A stretch of DNA of 64,000 nucleotides from the NCBI RefSeq assembly GCF_017894365.1, contig NZ_CP059467.1:1550001-1614000 (forward strand). The letters are read 5' to 3'. The translations under genes were made by a program, and so were the position numbers. The notes beneath the pieces were generated by a model, which saw only the letters and a list, made by a program, of their open reading frames with translations, was not told where the DNA came from and ran no database searches. Positions 18,527 through 27,152 of this stretch are shown here, in pieces (the stretch's first letter is position 1; the number at the start of each line of letters is the position of its first letter). This stretch comes from Aromatoleum bremense. Lineage in GTDB: Bacteria > Pseudomonadota > Gammaproteobacteria > Burkholderiales > Rhodocyclaceae.

Positions 18527-19302
18527 GCGCTCCCCCGAAGGTCGTGACTCTGGTGCAATACTGGCGTCTCGGCCACCTCGCGCTGCATCTACTGCTGGGC
18601 GGGACGGCAACCTTGCTCGCATTTCCGCTCCTGCCGCCCGGCTGCCGGGCACGATTGCGTCAGCTGTGGTCGAGACGGCTGCTGGCAACGCTCGGGATAC
18701 GGCTCGAAGGCAACGTCGAGGGCCCGCCTCGAGGCAGCCTGATCGTCGCCAATCACGTCTCCTGGGTCGACATCTTTGCGATCAATGCCCTGGCGCCGGC
18801 GGCTTTCATTTCGAAGGCGGAGGTGCGCAACTGGCCGCTCGTCGGGTGGCTCGCGGCGCGCAACGACACCGTCTTCCTGCGACGCGGCAGCGCGGGGCAC
18901 GCGCGCGTCATCAACGCGGAAATCGCGGAGCTGATGGCGGCGGGAAACTGCGTGGCCGTATTCCCCGAAGGCACCACCACTGATGGCTCGCACATCCTGC
19001 ACTTCCACTCGGCCCTGCTGCAGCCTGCGATTGCCGCCGGGCGTCCGATCGTGCCGGTCGCGATTCGCTACGAGGATGCCCGGGGAGCACCAAGCACGGT
19101 GGCCGCCTACGCGGGCGAGACCTCGCTGTGGCAATGTATCCGGGCCATCGCCGGCGCTCGCGGCCTGACACTCCGGCTCAGCCCCTGCACCCCTCTGACC
19201 GGCGCCGCAGCAGACCGAAAGCAGCTCGCCCGGCAGGCGCGAAGCGTGATTGCAGATGCGCTGTTCGACCGTCAGGGGCACCGACTCCGACACGCGGCGT
19301 AA
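18517..19302 (+). CDS. olsA: lyso-ornithine lipid O-acyltransferase (OlsA), PlsC family
   Basis: A 261-residue 1-acylglycerol-3-phosphate acyltransferase-family protein with the HX4D motif (ANHVSWVDIFAINAL) and the FPEGTTTDG substrate-binding block. A hydrophobic N-terminal helix (LALHLLLGGTATLLAFPLL) anchors it to the inner membrane. It adds the second, ester-linked acyl chain to lyso-ornithine lipid. The start at 18517 overlaps the olsB stop, and the paired arrangement supports the OlsA assignment over a generic PlsC. The longer open frame from 18118 is the shadow of olsB. No convincing gene follows until phoX. Confidence 0.88.
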   Translation: MRLSAPPKVVTLVQYWRLGHLALHLLLGGTATLLAFPLLPPGCRARLRQLWSRRLLATLGIRLEGNVEGPPRGSLIVANHVSWVDIFAINALAPAAFISKAEVRNWPLVGWLAARNDTVFLRRGSAGHARVINAEIAELMAAGNCVAVFPEGTTTDGSHILHFHSALLQPAIAAGRPIVPVAIRYEDARGAPSTVAAYAGETSLWQCIRAIAGARGLTLRLSPCTPLTGAAADRKQLARQARSVIADALFDRQGHRLRHAA

Positions 19303-19543
19303 CTCGCCGGAGAGATGAGACCGGCGGCCGCGCGGGCCGGCGTTGCATTACCCCTTTCTCTTCCGTAATCAGATCTTCGTCACTCATGAGCGCGAGTTTC
19401 GAACGCCGGCATGACGCGAAGGTGATCGTCGGATTATCGTTGCGTGACGGCAATGCGAGTCCGCTCGCCAGTCACGAGCACGTAACGGAAGCGGCTTAAC
19501 TTGGCCGGGGCCTTTCACAAGAAACTCCACAGAGGACCTGCCC

Positions 19544-21736
19544 ATGACCGATCACCGTTCCCCCGGCCAGAACCGCCGCGACGACTCGACCAACCTCTCG
19601 GACAACCCCGGCTTCGACACCGTCCTGCAAGCGCGACTGTCGCGCCGGCGTCTGCTCGGCGGCGGGATCGGCGCCGCGGCGCTCGCGATGATCGGCGGCG
19701 GGCTGTCGACGGCCTGTGCCGCGCCGGCGGCGCAGGGCGCGGCGGCGCCCGGACGGAGCGCCGCGAAGCTCGGTTTTTCCCCTGTCGCGAAGAGTCTCGC
19801 GGATGTCGTCGCGCTGCCGGACGGTTACCGCCACAGTGTGCTTTACCGCCTCGGCGACCCGATTGCCGCAGGCGTCGGCGAGTACCTGAACAACGGCCAG
19901 GACGACGCCGCGAGCTTCGCGTTCCGCGGTGGCGATCACCATGACGGCATGCACTACTTCGGCCTCGGCCCGAACGGCAAACTTCACAAGAACGAATCGT
20001 CCCGCGGCCTGCTGTGCCTGAACCACGAAGCGATCACGCCGGCCTACCTGCACCCGAACGGCCCGACTGTAGTCAACGGCGTGCGCACCGTCGCCGACGA
20101 AGTGCTGCGCGAGTTCTACGCCCACGGCGTCGGCATCATCGAGGCCTTCAAGGCCGGCGACGGGTGGCGCTACGACCAGGACTCGCGCTTCAACCGCCGC
20201 ATCCACACGCTGACCGAGATGGAGCTGTCCGGTCCGGCGGCGAAGACGCCGTACATGGTCACCAAGTACTCGCCCGACGGCAGCCGGACGCGCGGCACCG
20301 TCAACAACTGCGCCAGCGGCAACACGCCGTGGGGCACCTACCTCACCTGCGAGGAAAACTGGGCCGGTTACTTCCGCCGCATCGCCGCGATCGACAACCC
20401 GATGCGGACCGCGAAGGAACTCACCGCGCTCGCCCGCTACAGCGTCGCCGGCAACGGACGCGAGCGGTGGGCGACGCTCACGCCCGATACGCCGGACGAC
20501 CTCTACGGCCGCTGGAACGCGATGAAGCTCGGCACCTCGGCCGACGGCAGCGACGACTACCGCAACGGCCCGAACACCTACGGCTGGGTCGTCGAGATCG
20601 ATCCGTTCGCCCCCGCCTCGACGCCGAGGAAGCGCACCGCGCTCGGCCGCTTCGCGCACGAAGGCGCGTGGCTCGGGCCGGTGCGCAGCGGCGCGCCGCT
20701 GGTGTGGTACATGGGCTGCGATTCGCGCAACGAGTACATCTACAAATACGTATCGAACCAGCCGTGGAATCCGGCGGATGCCGACGGCGGCATCAAAGCC
20801 GGCGACAAATACCTGGACGACGGCAGGCTCTACGTCGCGCGCTTCGATGCCGACGGCAGCGGCCAGTGGATCGAGCTCGGCTTCGGGCTCGGCAACGTGA
20901 CGCCGGCCAATGCAGCCTACGCTTTCGCCGACCAGGCGGACGTCGTGCTGCACGCGCGCCTTGCCGCTGACGCCGCCGGCGCGACGAAGATGGACCGCCC
21001 GGAATGGGGCGCGGTCAATCCGCACAACGGCGAAGTGTACATGGCGCTGACGAACACCAATGCCGCGAGCCGCCCGATCGACCAGCTCGATGCCGCGAAC
21101 CCGCGCTTCTACAACGACCGCAAGACCACGGGCCAGAACCAGCTCGGAAACCCCAATGGCCACATCATCCGCTTCGCCGAAGCCAGCGGCGATGCCGGCG
21201 CGACGTCCTTCACGTGGGACGTGTTCCTGTTCGGCGCGCGCGCGAGTGCCGATGCGCAGAACGTCAATATCTCGGGGCTGACCGATGCGAACGATTTCTC
21301 CAGCCCCGACGGGCTGTGGTTCAGCCAGGCGACCGGTGTGCTGTGGATCGAGACCGACGACGGCGCTTATACCGACGTGACGAACTGCATGCTGCTGGCG
21401 GCAGTGCCGGGTACCGTCGGCGACGGTGCGCCGCGCACGATCGTCAGCACCGACGGCGTCACGACGAAGGCGGTCGACACCTACGTCGGCAAGCAGCCGG
21501 GCGAAGAGAACCTGCGCCGCTTCCTCGTCGGTCCGAAGGAATGCGAGATCACGGGCGTCGCGGAAACCCCGGACGGCAAGACGCTGTTCATCAACATCCA
21601 GCACCCCGGCGAAGACACGCGGCCCGACTTTGCGACCGACAGCTTCGGCAGCCACTGGCCGGACGGAGGGCTCGCCCGGCCGCGCTCGGCGACGATCGTC
21701 ATCACGCGCGAAGACGGCGGCAGGATCGGCATCTGA
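19544..21736 (+). CDS. phoX: PhoX-family alkaline phosphatase, Tat-exported
   Basis: A 730-residue protein with a twin-arginine signal (LSRRRLLGGGIGAAALAMIG, residues about 31-50) ending at a Cys-Ala region. The mature part has PhoX/DUF839 features: FAFRGGDHHDGMHYFGLG, LLCLNHEAITPAYLHPNG, NNCASGNTPWGTYLTCEENW, and a C-terminal FINIQHPGEDTRPDF plus TIVITREDGG. PhoX enzymes are Ca/Fe-dependent periplasmic phosphomonoesterases used in phosphate scavenging. AGAGGA lies seven bases before the ATG at 19544. I could not identify a convincing Pho box upstream. Association with olsBA suggests a phosphate-starvation theme (inference). Confidence 0.9.
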   Translation: MTDHRSPGQNRRDDSTNLSDNPGFDTVLQARLSRRRLLGGGIGAAALAMIGGGLSTACAAPAAQGAAAPGRSAAKLGFSPVAKSLADVVALPDGYRHSVLYRLGDPIAAGVGEYLNNGQDDAASFAFRGGDHHDGMHYFGLGPNGKLHKNESSRGLLCLNHEAITPAYLHPNGPTVVNGVRTVADEVLREFYAHGVGIIEAFKAGDGWRYDQDSRFNRRIHTLTEMELSGPAAKTPYMVTKYSPDGSRTRGTVNNCASGNTPWGTYLTCEENWAGYFRRIAAIDNPMRTAKELTALARYSVAGNGRERWATLTPDTPDDLYGRWNAMKLGTSADGSDDYRNGPNTYGWVVEIDPFAPASTPRKRTALGRFAHEGAWLGPVRSGAPLVWYMGCDSRNEYIYKYVSNQPWNPADADGGIKAGDKYLDDGRLYVARFDADGSGQWIELGFGLGNVTPANAAYAFADQADVVLHARLAADAAGATKMDRPEWGAVNPHNGEVYMALTNTNAASRPIDQLDAANPRFYNDRKTTGQNQLGNPNGHIIRFAEASGDAGATSFTWDVFLFGARASADAQNVNISGLTDANDFSSPDGLWFSQATGVLWIETDDGAYTDVTNCMLLAAVPGTVGDGAPRTIVSTDGVTTKAVDTYVGKQPGEENLRRFLVGPKECEITGVAETPDGKTLFINIQHPGEDTRPDFATDSFGSHWPDGGLARPRSATIVITREDGGRIGI

Positions 21737-21761
21737 CGCGTCGGGAAGTGCACAGGCACGC

Positions 21762-21783
21762 AACCCCGGCGCCGGCCGGGGTT
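21762..21783. terminator. bidirectional terminator-like hairpin after phoX
   Basis: A perfect 8-bp stem, AACCCCGG at 21762-21769 pairing with CCGGGGTT at 21776-21783, with a six-base loop. It lies between the phoX stop and the convergent small genes ending at 21824. No long T run follows on either strand, so efficient intrinsic termination is uncertain. Confidence 0.45.
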
Positions 21784-21823
21784 CGTTGCAGAAAAATGAT
21801 CGCCCGTCGCCGCAGCGCGCGCC

Positions 21824-21985
21824 TCAATCCCGCGTGCTGCGGTCGTTCCTCGACCCTGGGCGACGACGCGGCGCGGCCGCCAGGCGCGCCCGTTGCAGCG
21901 CCAGGAACTCGAGCACGCCCCACACGACGGCGCTGCCGAGTGCAAGCACGGGCGTGCGAAGAATTTGTCGCACCACGCCGCTCAT
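21824..21985 (-). CDS. 53-residue single-span membrane micro-protein
   Basis: The minus-strand ORF starts with ATG at 21985 and encodes MSGVVRQILRTPVLALGSAV, continuing into a hydrophobic VWGVLEFLALQ and then a very basic tail (RRRPGSRNDRSTRD). One membrane helix with a positively charged C-terminus would place the tail in the cytosol. The start codon overlaps the stop of the micro-ORF upstream as ATGA, a classic sign of translational coupling. I do not recognise the family. It is convergent with phoX and separated from it by a hairpin. Confidence 0.45.
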   Translation of the reverse strand: MSGVVRQILRTPVLALGSAVVWGVLEFLALQRARLAAAPRRRPGSRNDRSTRD

Positions 21986-22089
21986 TGCGATGCCGCACGA
22001 CCGACCGCCTTGCGCCCCCATGGATACAGCCAGTCGTCAACGAAGAGCTCATCGATGATTCCCTGCAGATCGAATAATTTCCAGTTCAT
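21982..22089 (-). CDS. 35-residue micro-protein coupled to the next gene
   Basis: ATG at 22089 with GGGAG five bases upstream opens a 35-codon frame (MNWKLFDLQGIIDELFVDDW, then LYPWGRKAVGRAASQ). It ends in a TGA that overlaps the next start. It has an acidic, amphipathic front (IIDELFVDDWLYPW) and a basic end. No family is recognised. The good ribosome-binding site and ATGA overlap with a second short gene make a real two-gene unit plausible, transcribed divergently from the M14 peptidase gene that starts at 22143. Confidence 0.45.
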   Translation of the reverse strand: MNWKLFDLQGIIDELFVDDWLYPWGRKAVGRAASQ

Positions 22090-22142
22090 GGACGCTCCCG
22101 GATGTCGGTGTTGATCGGCTTCGGCCACCCTATCAACCCAAC

Positions 22143-23198
22143 ATGGCAATCTCGTTGCAGCGCGCGACGAGGGCTGCGAGCGTGACGCCTCGTGCGATTC
22201 CCGAGCTGACCGAGCTCGAACACGTCATCGAGGCGGGAAGGGACCATCTCCAGACGCGCGTCGTCGCCGAAGTCGACGGCGGACCCGCAGGCCGATTTCC
22301 GATCTATGCGATCGGATTGGGCAATCCGGGCCGCGACGCGCCGGCGATCGGATTCTTCGGCGGGGTGCACGGCCTGGAAAGAATCGGGACGGACGTCGTC
22401 ATCGCGTATCTGAGATACCTCGTGATGCGCCTGCGGTGGGACATCACCCTGCATCGACAGCTGGAATCGATGCGACTGGTATTCATGCCCCTCGTCAACC
22501 CGGGAGGCATGTGGCGCGAAACGCGCGCCAATCCGAACGGCGTGGACCTGATGCGAAACGCGCCGCTGGACGCCCTGGAACGCGTGTTGCCGCTGATCGG
22601 CGGACAACGGATCAGCGCCCGCTTGCCCTGGTTCCGCGGCCTGCAGAACGGCGCCATGGAAATCGAGAGCCAGGCGCTGTGCGAAATCGTCGCCACCGAA
22701 CTCCTCGTGCGCGACTTCAGCATCGCGCTCGATTGCCACTCGGGGTTCGGGGTGAGCGATCGGATCTGGTTCCCCTATGCCCATACGCGCGCGCCGTTGC
22801 CCCACCTGGCCGAGATCCACGCACTGAAGGAGGTCTTTCGCCTGACGCACATCCACCACCCCTACATCTTCGAGCCACAAAGCCGTCAGTACTTGGCCCA
22901 TGGCGATCTGTGGGACTTTCTGCACCTGCGTGCCTGCAGGACGGCCGACCGGGTTTTTCTGCCGCTGACACTGGAGATGGGCGCCTGGCTATGGGTCAAG
23001 AAGAACCCGCGTCAGCTGTTCTCCCGCCAGGGGATATTCAATCCGCGCATCGCGCACCGCCAGCAGCGCGTGCTTCGCCGCCACCTGTCGCTGCTGGATT
23101 TCCTGTCGCGCGCCACCTGCAGCCATCGACTCTGGGCGCCACGCGGTGAGGCGCGCGAGCAACAGCATGCGCAGGCCCTTGCCCAGTGGTATCGATGA
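22143..23198 (+). CDS. M14-family zinc carboxypeptidase-like protein
   Basis: A 351-residue protein with the M14 zinc site: HxxE in GFFGGVHGLERIG, a distal His in IALDCHSGFGVSD, and the catalytic Glu in LPLTLEMGAWLW. The NPGGMWRETRANPNGVDLMRN block is the conserved M14 substrate region. No signal peptide is evident, so a cytosolic metallo-carboxypeptidase or amidase/deacylase role is likely; the substrate is unknown. It starts 53 bases from the divergent micro-ORF and is followed five bases after its stop by an alpha/beta hydrolase gene. Confidence 0.85.
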   Translation: MAISLQRATRAASVTPRAIPELTELEHVIEAGRDHLQTRVVAEVDGGPAGRFPIYAIGLGNPGRDAPAIGFFGGVHGLERIGTDVVIAYLRYLVMRLRWDITLHRQLESMRLVFMPLVNPGGMWRETRANPNGVDLMRNAPLDALERVLPLIGGQRISARLPWFRGLQNGAMEIESQALCEIVATELLVRDFSIALDCHSGFGVSDRIWFPYAHTRAPLPHLAEIHALKEVFRLTHIHHPYIFEPQSRQYLAHGDLWDFLHLRACRTADRVFLPLTLEMGAWLWVKKNPRQLFSRQGIFNPRIAHRQQRVLRRHLSLLDFLSRATCSHRLWAPRGEAREQQHAQALAQWYR

Positions 23199-23202
23199 AC
23201 CG

Positions 23203-23967
23203 ATGAAGACCTGGATCTTCCTGCGCGGACTCACCCGGGAAACTCGTCATTGGGGCGACTTCGTGGACACTTTCGAACGGATCGTTCCCGACGCCCGGGT
23301 CGTGACGATTGATCTTCCCGGTAACGGCCGCCTGAACCACCTGGTGAGCCCCTGCAGTGTGCGCGAAATGGCCACCTGCTGCCGGGAGGCCTTGATCCGC
23401 CGCGGCATCGCGCCGCCTTACAATTTGCTCGCGATGTCGCTCGGGGCGATGGTGGCGGTGGCGTGGGCCTACGCCTGGCCGGGCGAAGTCGGTCGCTGCG
23501 TGCTGATCAACACCAGCCTGCGCCCGTTCAGTCCGTTCCACCGGCGCCTGCGCCCCGACGCCTGCCTTGCGTTGCTGAAGCTGGCACTCGTGGGAGGGAG
23601 CGCTGCGGAATGGGAGGAGAGAATCCTCTTCCTGACGAGCCGCCTGCGCGGGGATGCCGCAAAGCTGCTGAGCGAGTGGGCCGGTTTCCGCACGGAGCAT
23701 CCGGTCACACGGGCAAACGTGTGGCGGCAGCTGTACGCCGCCGCCCGCTATCGCGCGCCGGGCGAGAAGCCCGCGGCCGCGCTGCTGATCCTCGCGAGCC
23801 GGAACGATGCGCTGGTGCATGTCGGATGTTCGCAAGACCTCGCAGCCGCGTGGAACGGTGAGCTCAGAATCCATCCGCGGGCCGGGCACGACCTGCCGCT
23901 GGACGACGGCCAGTGGGTCGCGGCGCAGGTGGTGAACTGGCTTGCCGCTCGCAATCCCTCCTCCTGA
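23203..23967 (+). CDS. alpha/beta-fold hydrolase
   Basis: A 254-residue alpha/beta hydrolase with the strand-helix opening MKTWIFLRGLTRETRHWGDF. The nucleophile-elbow Ser is in LLAMSLGAMVAVAWAYAWPG, the acid Asp in LILASRNDALVH and the catalytic His in AGHDLPLDDG. Substrate unknown (esterase, thioesterase or C-C hydrolase are all possible). The start at 23203 was chosen over 23146 because the longer form would be a 53-base overlap with the peptidase gene and adds no domain. Close spacing suggests co-transcription with the M14 gene. Confidence 0.82.
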   Translation: MKTWIFLRGLTRETRHWGDFVDTFERIVPDARVVTIDLPGNGRLNHLVSPCSVREMATCCREALIRRGIAPPYNLLAMSLGAMVAVAWAYAWPGEVGRCVLINTSLRPFSPFHRRLRPDACLALLKLALVGGSAAEWEERILFLTSRLRGDAAKLLSEWAGFRTEHPVTRANVWRQLYAAARYRAPGEKPAAALLILASRNDALVHVGCSQDLAAAWNGELRIHPRAGHDLPLDDGQWVAAQVVNWLAARNPSS

Positions 23968-24103
23968 TCGCCGCAACATGCCGACGGTGGAGGTTCGGCG
24001 GCACGGAAAACAGGGCGCCGTCCGATCGAAACGGCATGCAAGCGTTTGACGGCGTCCGGTGCCGCCGACAGAATCGAACTCCCTTCACGACTGCGCACCC
24101 TCC

Positions 24104-24739
24104 ATGCTTGCCCTCGACACCTTGCTGACCTTCCTTGCGATTTCCGCCGCGGTTACCGTCGCGCCCGGGCCGGACAACCTGATGGTGCTCGGGCAGAGCC
24201 TCGCGCGCGGGCGCATCGCCGGCTTCGGCATCGCCGTCGGCTGCGCGCTCGGCTGTTTCACGCATACGCTGTGGGCGACGCTCGGCGTCAGCGCCTTGCT
24301 GCTCGCGTCGCCGAACGCGTTCTTCGCGCTCAAGCTCGCCGGCGCGCTGTATCTCTTCTGGCTCGGCGTGCAGGCGCTCAGGAGCGGCGGGATCGCGGCG
24401 GCGCAGCGCGGCGAGGCGGCGGCGCTGCCGTGGCGCCGGTATGTTGCGCGAGGCTTCATCGCGAACGCCGTGAATCCGAAGGTCGCGCTGTTCTTCCTCG
24501 CCTTCCTGCCGCAGTTCGCGCACCCCGAGGCCGGCCCGGCGTCGGCGCAGATGCTGGTGCTCGGTGCGGTGTTCGCCGCGCAGACGGTCGTCGTGTTCGG
24601 CGCGATCGCGTTCGCCGCCGGCGGCATCGGCCGCCTGCTTGCGCGCCGGCCGCGGTTCGGGCCGTGGCTCGACCGGGTCACCGGCATGATCTTCATCGGC
24701 CTCGCCGCGAACCTGCTGCTCGGCGGTCGCCGGGGGTGA
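24104..24739 (+). CDS. LysE/RhtB-family amino-acid exporter
   Basis: A 211-residue inner-membrane protein with six hydrophobic segments and the LysE hallmark AVTVAPGPDNLMVLGQSLAR plus GFGIAVGCALGCF. The GVQALRSGG loop and FIANAVNPKVALFFLAFLPQ stretch are also typical. It likely exports amino acids or related small molecules; the substrate cannot be told. The start MLALDTLL at 24104 was used because upstream in-frame codons (from 24059) are not membrane-like. No strong ribosome-binding site is visible. It lies just upstream of the ABC exporter. Confidence 0.82.
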   Translation: MLALDTLLTFLAISAAVTVAPGPDNLMVLGQSLARGRIAGFGIAVGCALGCFTHTLWATLGVSALLLASPNAFFALKLAGALYLFWLGVQALRSGGIAAAQRGEAAALPWRRYVARGFIANAVNPKVALFFLAFLPQFAHPEAGPASAQMLVLGAVFAAQTVVVFGAIAFAAGGIGRLLARRPRFGPWLDRVTGMIFIGLAANLLLGGRRG

Positions 24740-24756
24740 CGGCGCGGCGCGTGCAG

Positions 24757-24762
24757 TAGAAT
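24757..24762 (+). promoter_or_regulatory. putative -10 element (TAGAAT) six bases before an ATG
   Basis: TAGAAT at 24757-24762 is followed by only six bases before the ABC-exporter ATG at 24769. With GTGACG at 24736-24741 as a weak -35, transcription would start at or next to the ATG, implying a leaderless mRNA. Spacing of 15 bases is short for sigma-70, so this is tentative. Confidence 0.35.
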
Positions 24763-24768
24763 CGGGCC

Positions 24769-26583
24769 ATGAGACGCGCCCCCGCCACCGCCCTGCCCGG
24801 CCCCGAGCCGACCCACCGCCACGACTGGCAGACCCTCAAGAGTCTCGTCCCGTACATCTGGGCCTACAAGGGCCGGGTGCTGTTCGCGCTGTCGTGCCTG
24901 ATCGCGGCGAAGGGCGCGAACGTCACCGTCCCGATCATCTTCAAGCACCTTGTCGACACGCTGTCGCTGACGACCCAGCAGGCCTTCATCGTCGTGCCGG
25001 CGGCGCTGCTGCTCGCGTACGGCGCGCTGCGCTTTTCGAGCTCGCTGTTCACCGAACTGCGCGAACTCGTGTTCGCGCGCGTCACGCAGGAGGCGGTGCG
25101 CGAAATCGCGTTGCGCGTGTTTCGCCACCTGCACGCACTGTCGCTGCGCTTCCACCTCGAGCGCCAGACCGGCGGGCTCACGCGCGACATCGAGCGCGGC
25201 ACGCGTTCGATCGGGTCGCTGATCAGCTACACGCTGTATTCGATCCTGCCGACGCTGATCGAGATCGGCCTCGTGATCGGCATCCTGCTCGCGCAGTACG
25301 ACGCGGTGTTCGCGATCATCACGCTCACGACGCTGACGATCTACATCACGTTCACGGTGAAGGTCACGAACTGGCGCACCGCGTTGCGGCGTCGGGCCAA
25401 CGAACTGGATTCGGCCGCGAGCGCCCGGGCGATCGACAGCCTGCTGAACTTCGAGACGGTGAAATATTTCAACAACGAGGAGTTCGAGGCGCGCCGCTAC
25501 GACGAACAGATGCAGAAATGGGCCAACGCGCAGGTCAAGAACCAGTTCTCGCTGTCGGCGCTGAACGTCGGCCAGGCGGCGATCATCGCCGTCGGCGTGA
25601 CGTTGATGATGTGGCAGGCCGCGACCCGCGTCGCCAGCGGCGCGATGACGATCGGCGACATCGTGCTCGTCAATGCCTTCCTGATCCAGCTGTACATCCC
25701 GCTGAACTTCCTCGGCGTCATCTACCGCGAACTGCGCCAGGCACTGACCGACATCGAGCGCATGTTCGGGCTGATGCACGAGCACCGCGAGATCGCCGAC
25801 GCGCCCGACGCGCTGGTGCTGCCGCCGGGTGCGGCGACGGTGCGTTTCGAGAATGTCAGCTTCGCGTACGACCCGAAGCGGCCGATCCTGCACGGCGTCG
25901 ATTTCGAGATTCCGGCCGGGTGCACGCTCGCGGTCGTCGGCCATTCCGGCTCCGGCAAGTCGACGCTCGCGCGCCTGCTGTATCGCTTCTACGACGTGCA
26001 GGGCGGCGCGATCCGCGTCAACGGCCACGACCTGCGTCAGCTTACGCAGGCGAGCCTGCGCGCGGCGATCGGCATCGTGCCGCAGGACACGGTGCTGTTC
26101 AACGACAGCATCTTCTACAACATCCAGTACGGCCGCCCGGAAGCGAGCTGCGAGGACGTCGAAGCCGCGGCGCGCGCCGCGCAGCTCACCGACTTCATCG
26201 CGCGGCTGCCGGACGGATTCGAGACGTGCGTCGGCGAACGCGGCCTGAAGCTCTCCGGCGGCGAGAAGCAGCGCGTCGCGATCGCGCGCGCGCTGCTGAA
26301 GAACCCGGCGATCCTGATCTTCGACGAAGCGACGTCGGCGCTCGACTCGAAGACCGAGAAGGCGATCCAGGCGCAGATCGAACACGCGGCCGCAGGGCGC
26401 ACCGCGCTGGTCATCGCACACCGGCTGTCGACGGTGATGAACGCCGACGAGATCATCGTGCTCGACCAGGGCCGCGTCGTCGAGCGCGGCACCCACGCCG
26501 CACTGCTCGCGCGCGACGGCGACTACGCGCGCATGTGGGCGCTGCAGCAGCAGGAAGGCGAGGAAGCCGCGAGCGCGGCATGA
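24769..26583 (+). CDS. ATM1/HMT1-type ABC exporter (fused permease-ATPase)
   Basis: A 604-residue half-transporter. The six-helix permease domain spans residues about 35-320, followed by the nucleotide-binding domain. Walker A is GHSGSGKST (about 390), the signature LSGGEKQRVAIARALL (about 494) and Walker B ILIFDEATSALDS (about 515). FNNEEFEARRYDEQM and TRDIERGTRSIGSLISYTLY are typical of the ATM1 heavy-metal/glutathione-conjugate exporter group. It probably works as an inner-membrane homodimer exporting glutathione-linked metal or polysulfide species (family knowledge). The insertion element begins 23 bases after its stop. See the putative leaderless promoter just upstream. Confidence 0.9.
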   Translation: MRRAPATALPGPEPTHRHDWQTLKSLVPYIWAYKGRVLFALSCLIAAKGANVTVPIIFKHLVDTLSLTTQQAFIVVPAALLLAYGALRFSSSLFTELRELVFARVTQEAVREIALRVFRHLHALSLRFHLERQTGGLTRDIERGTRSIGSLISYTLYSILPTLIEIGLVIGILLAQYDAVFAIITLTTLTIYITFTVKVTNWRTALRRRANELDSAASARAIDSLLNFETVKYFNNEEFEARRYDEQMQKWANAQVKNQFSLSALNVGQAAIIAVGVTLMMWQAATRVASGAMTIGDIVLVNAFLIQLYIPLNFLGVIYRELRQALTDIERMFGLMHEHREIADAPDALVLPPGAATVRFENVSFAYDPKRPILHGVDFEIPAGCTLAVVGHSGSGKSTLARLLYRFYDVQGGAIRVNGHDLRQLTQASLRAAIGIVPQDTVLFNDSIFYNIQYGRPEASCEDVEAAARAAQLTDFIARLPDGFETCVGERGLKLSGGEKQRVAIARALLKNPAILIFDEATSALDSKTEKAIQAQIEHAAAGRTALVIAHRLSTVMNADEIIVLDQGRVVERGTHAALLARDGDYARMWALQQQEGEEAASAA

Positions 26584-26690
26584 CCGCGAAATTGCATGTA
26601 CTTGACCATGCATGCATTCGTCTTGCGCACCGATTTGCACTGACCCGGTGCGCGGCAAGCCTCGGCCTTCAGGCCGGGGAAGGATGGCGC

Positions 26691-26707
26691 GGACGCCGTA
26701 GGCGTCC
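26691..26707. repeat. left-end subterminal hairpin of the IS605-type element
   Basis: GGACGCC at 26691-26697 and GGCGTCC at 26701-26707 form a perfect 7-bp stem with a three-base loop. A second hairpin (CGGCCT/AGGCCGG) lies at about 26661-26678. IS200/IS605 transposases recognise such imperfect hairpins instead of inverted repeats. Confidence 0.45.
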
Positions 26708-26715
26708 TTTCGCGG

Positions 26716-27120
26716 TCAATGCGGCGTCTGCTGCTGCTCGATGTACTGACGGATGATCCTGATGGGTGCGCCGCCGCAGCTTCCAGCGAAGCAGGACGGC
26801 GAGCACAGCGCACCGCCCCACAGCTTCTTGCGGAGGCTTGGGTAGTTCTTCTTGCGGATCATGCGGCTGGAGACGCCTTTCAAACTGTTCACCAGCGCCG
26901 AAACGGATACTTTTGGCGGGTAGCTCACCAGCAGGTGAACAGGGTCGTCTTCGCCGTCGACTCTGCCAGCTCCGCCTCGGAGTCGGCGCAGACGCTGGCG
27001 AAGATGCCACGCAAGTCGTCGAGGATAGTCTTGGTGAACACCTCGCGGCGGTATTTGGTCACGAAGACCAAATGTACATGCATCAGAAAGACGCAATGTC
27101 TTCCGCGCCTAATGTCGTTG
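26716..27120 (-). pseudogene. tnpA: IS200-type Y1 transposase TnpA, frameshifted
   Basis: Frame one encodes RGRHCVFLMHVHLVFVTKYR, REVFTKTILDDLRGIF and CADSEAELAES, then breaks. A second frame continues VDGEDDPVHLLVSYPPKVSV, SALVNSLKGVSSRMIRKKNY and GGAPIRIIRQYIEQQ. One base appears to be missing where the two frames meet (about 26960). In addition the HUH motif normally reading HVH is PVH, so the first metal-binding His is lost. The putative catalytic Tyr region (RQYIEQQ) remains. The gene is therefore doubly inactivated. The N-terminal start is unclear because a stop lies upstream of the conserved region. Confidence 0.75.
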
Positions 27121-27152
27121 TCGTTGCTCGTGGGTCAAGCCATACTGAGGTC

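Noticed and set aside
19321..19340. GC-rich hairpin after olsA as terminator
   Set aside because: Only a five-base stem with a ten-base loop and no T run; too weak to list as a feature.
19496..21763. 755-codon minus-strand ORF opposite phoX
   Set aside because: Antisense shadow; phoX on the plus strand has Tat signal and family motifs.
24085..26658. 857-codon minus-strand ORF opposite lysE and the ABC exporter
   Set aside because: No recognisable domains; both genes on the plus strand are complete.
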